From contig CALLNG010000114.1 in NCBI GenBank assembly GCA_938005345.1, forward strand, positions 1-5,717: 5,717 nt of DNA, given 5' to 3'. Numbering within the stretch: the stretch's first letter is position 1; each line of letters begins with the position of its first letter. Position numbers and translations under genes: made by a program. The notes below the pieces were generated by a model. It was given only the letters and a program-made list of their open reading frames with translations, was not told the origin of the DNA and ran no database searches. Shown in pieces: positions 5,283-5,717 of the stretch. The DNA is from an uncultured Clostridia bacterium (GTDB lineage Bacteria; Bacillota; Clostridia; RUG12999).

Positions 5283-5717
5283 TTATTCACTCCAGCTCTT
5301 TTTGATTTTATCCCACCACGATGCATTTTTCTTATAATTCTTATCATCTGTCAGCTGGGCAAATTCCTCCAATTTTTTCTTTTGTTCATGCGATAATTGG
5401 CGTGGCACTTCCACGATAATTTTAACATACTGATCGCCCTTGCCGCTGCCGTGCAGCATGGGAATACCGCTTCCTTTTAGCTTAAAATTCACTCCAGACT
5501 GTGTCCCTTCCGGAATTTTCATTGTCGCCTTTCCATGCAATGTAGGAACTTCAATTTCCGCTCCAAGCGCTGCCTGGACAAATGTGATTGGAATTTCGCA
5601 ATACACATCCTGCCCGCGCCGTTCAAAAATTGGATGCTTTTTCACCCGAATTGAAATATACAAGTCCCCTTTAGGCCCGTTATTGGTTCCTGCATCTCCT
5701 TCACCACGCATGGAAAT
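5283..5717 (-). CDS. dnaJ: DnaJ (Hsp40) co-chaperone, C-terminal part; 5' end outside window
   Basis: DnaJ delivers unfolded clients to DnaK and stimulates its ATPase. Only the last 144 residues are in the window. The reading frame is open to the right edge, and the ATG at 5709-5711 is internal (the frame reads I-S-M-R-G-E-G), so it is not the start. The visible part is the client-binding and dimerisation C-terminal region. GDLYISIRVKKHPIFERRG leads into DVYCEIPITFVQAALG, followed by PTLHGKATMKIPEGTQSG, GSGKGDQYVKI and a polar tail ending WWDKIKKSWSE. These are hallmark DnaJ segments. The J domain (HPD), Gly/Phe linker and CxxCxGxG zinc fingers would lie beyond the edge. In Firmicutes dnaJ normally ends an hrcA-grpE-dnaK-dnaJ heat-shock operon controlled by HrcA at a CIRCE operator, neither of which is visible here. 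Confidence 0.97.
   Translation of the reverse strand: MSMRGEGDAGTNNGPKGDLYISIRVKKHPIFERRGQDVYCEIPITFVQAALGAEIEVPTLHGKATMKIPEGTQSGVNFKLKGSGIPMLHGSGKGDQYVKIIVEVPRQLSHEQKKKLEEFAQLTDDKNYKKNASWWDKIKKSWSE

Noticed and set aside
1..5717. A CRISPR array, toxin-antitoxin pair, retron, defence island or other new multi-gene system
   Set aside because: I saw no regularly spaced repeats, reverse transcriptase, nuclease-helicase pair or small paired genes. Apart from the IS remnant and two unknown membrane proteins, the content is ordinary housekeeping.

Overview
The window suggests the chromosome of a low- to mid-GC Firmicute. The gene order dnaJ-prmA-rsmE is a familiar Firmicutes arrangement, normally the tail of a heat-shock cluster (hrcA-grpE-dnaK-dnaJ). 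A strict anaerobe of the Negativicutes or Clostridia is my best guess from the protein sequences, but I could not test it. Every gene I can support lies on the minus strand, so the window reads from right to left.

Bases 5717 to about 1683 hold one tightly packed gene string. It begins with the 3' part of dnaJ (cut by the window edge). A 97-base gap with a near-perfect palindrome follows, then prmA (ribosomal protein L11 methyltransferase), rsmE (16S rRNA m3U1498 methyltransferase), an unrecognised four-helix membrane protein, ruvX/yqgF (RNase H-fold nuclease) and an amidohydrolase-superfamily metal hydrolase. Gaps from prmA onward are 10, 21, -4 and 5 bases, and a strong intrinsic terminator closes the string at 1683-1729. 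This looks like a co-transcribed housekeeping unit for protein folding, ribosome modification and rRNA or DNA maintenance, with two less characterised passengers.

Bases 1682 to 1420 are an AT-rich spacer without a convincing gene. It should carry the promoter of the next gene, a 300-residue two-helix membrane protein of unknown function (517-1419), which has its own strong ribosome binding site and its own terminator at 414-444.

The leftmost 400 bases carry a degenerate IS200/IS605-family insertion sequence, apparently inserted just downstream of that terminator. It keeps a subterminal hairpin, a good extended -10 promoter, a ribosome binding site and the first 72 residues of the Y1 transposase TnpA, including the HUH metal-binding motif. 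It lacks the catalytic tyrosine half.

I found no CRISPR array, tRNA or rRNA, defence cassette or other new multi-gene system. The parts most worth a second look are the shrunken IS element, the two unrecognised membrane proteins and the palindrome between dnaJ and prmA.
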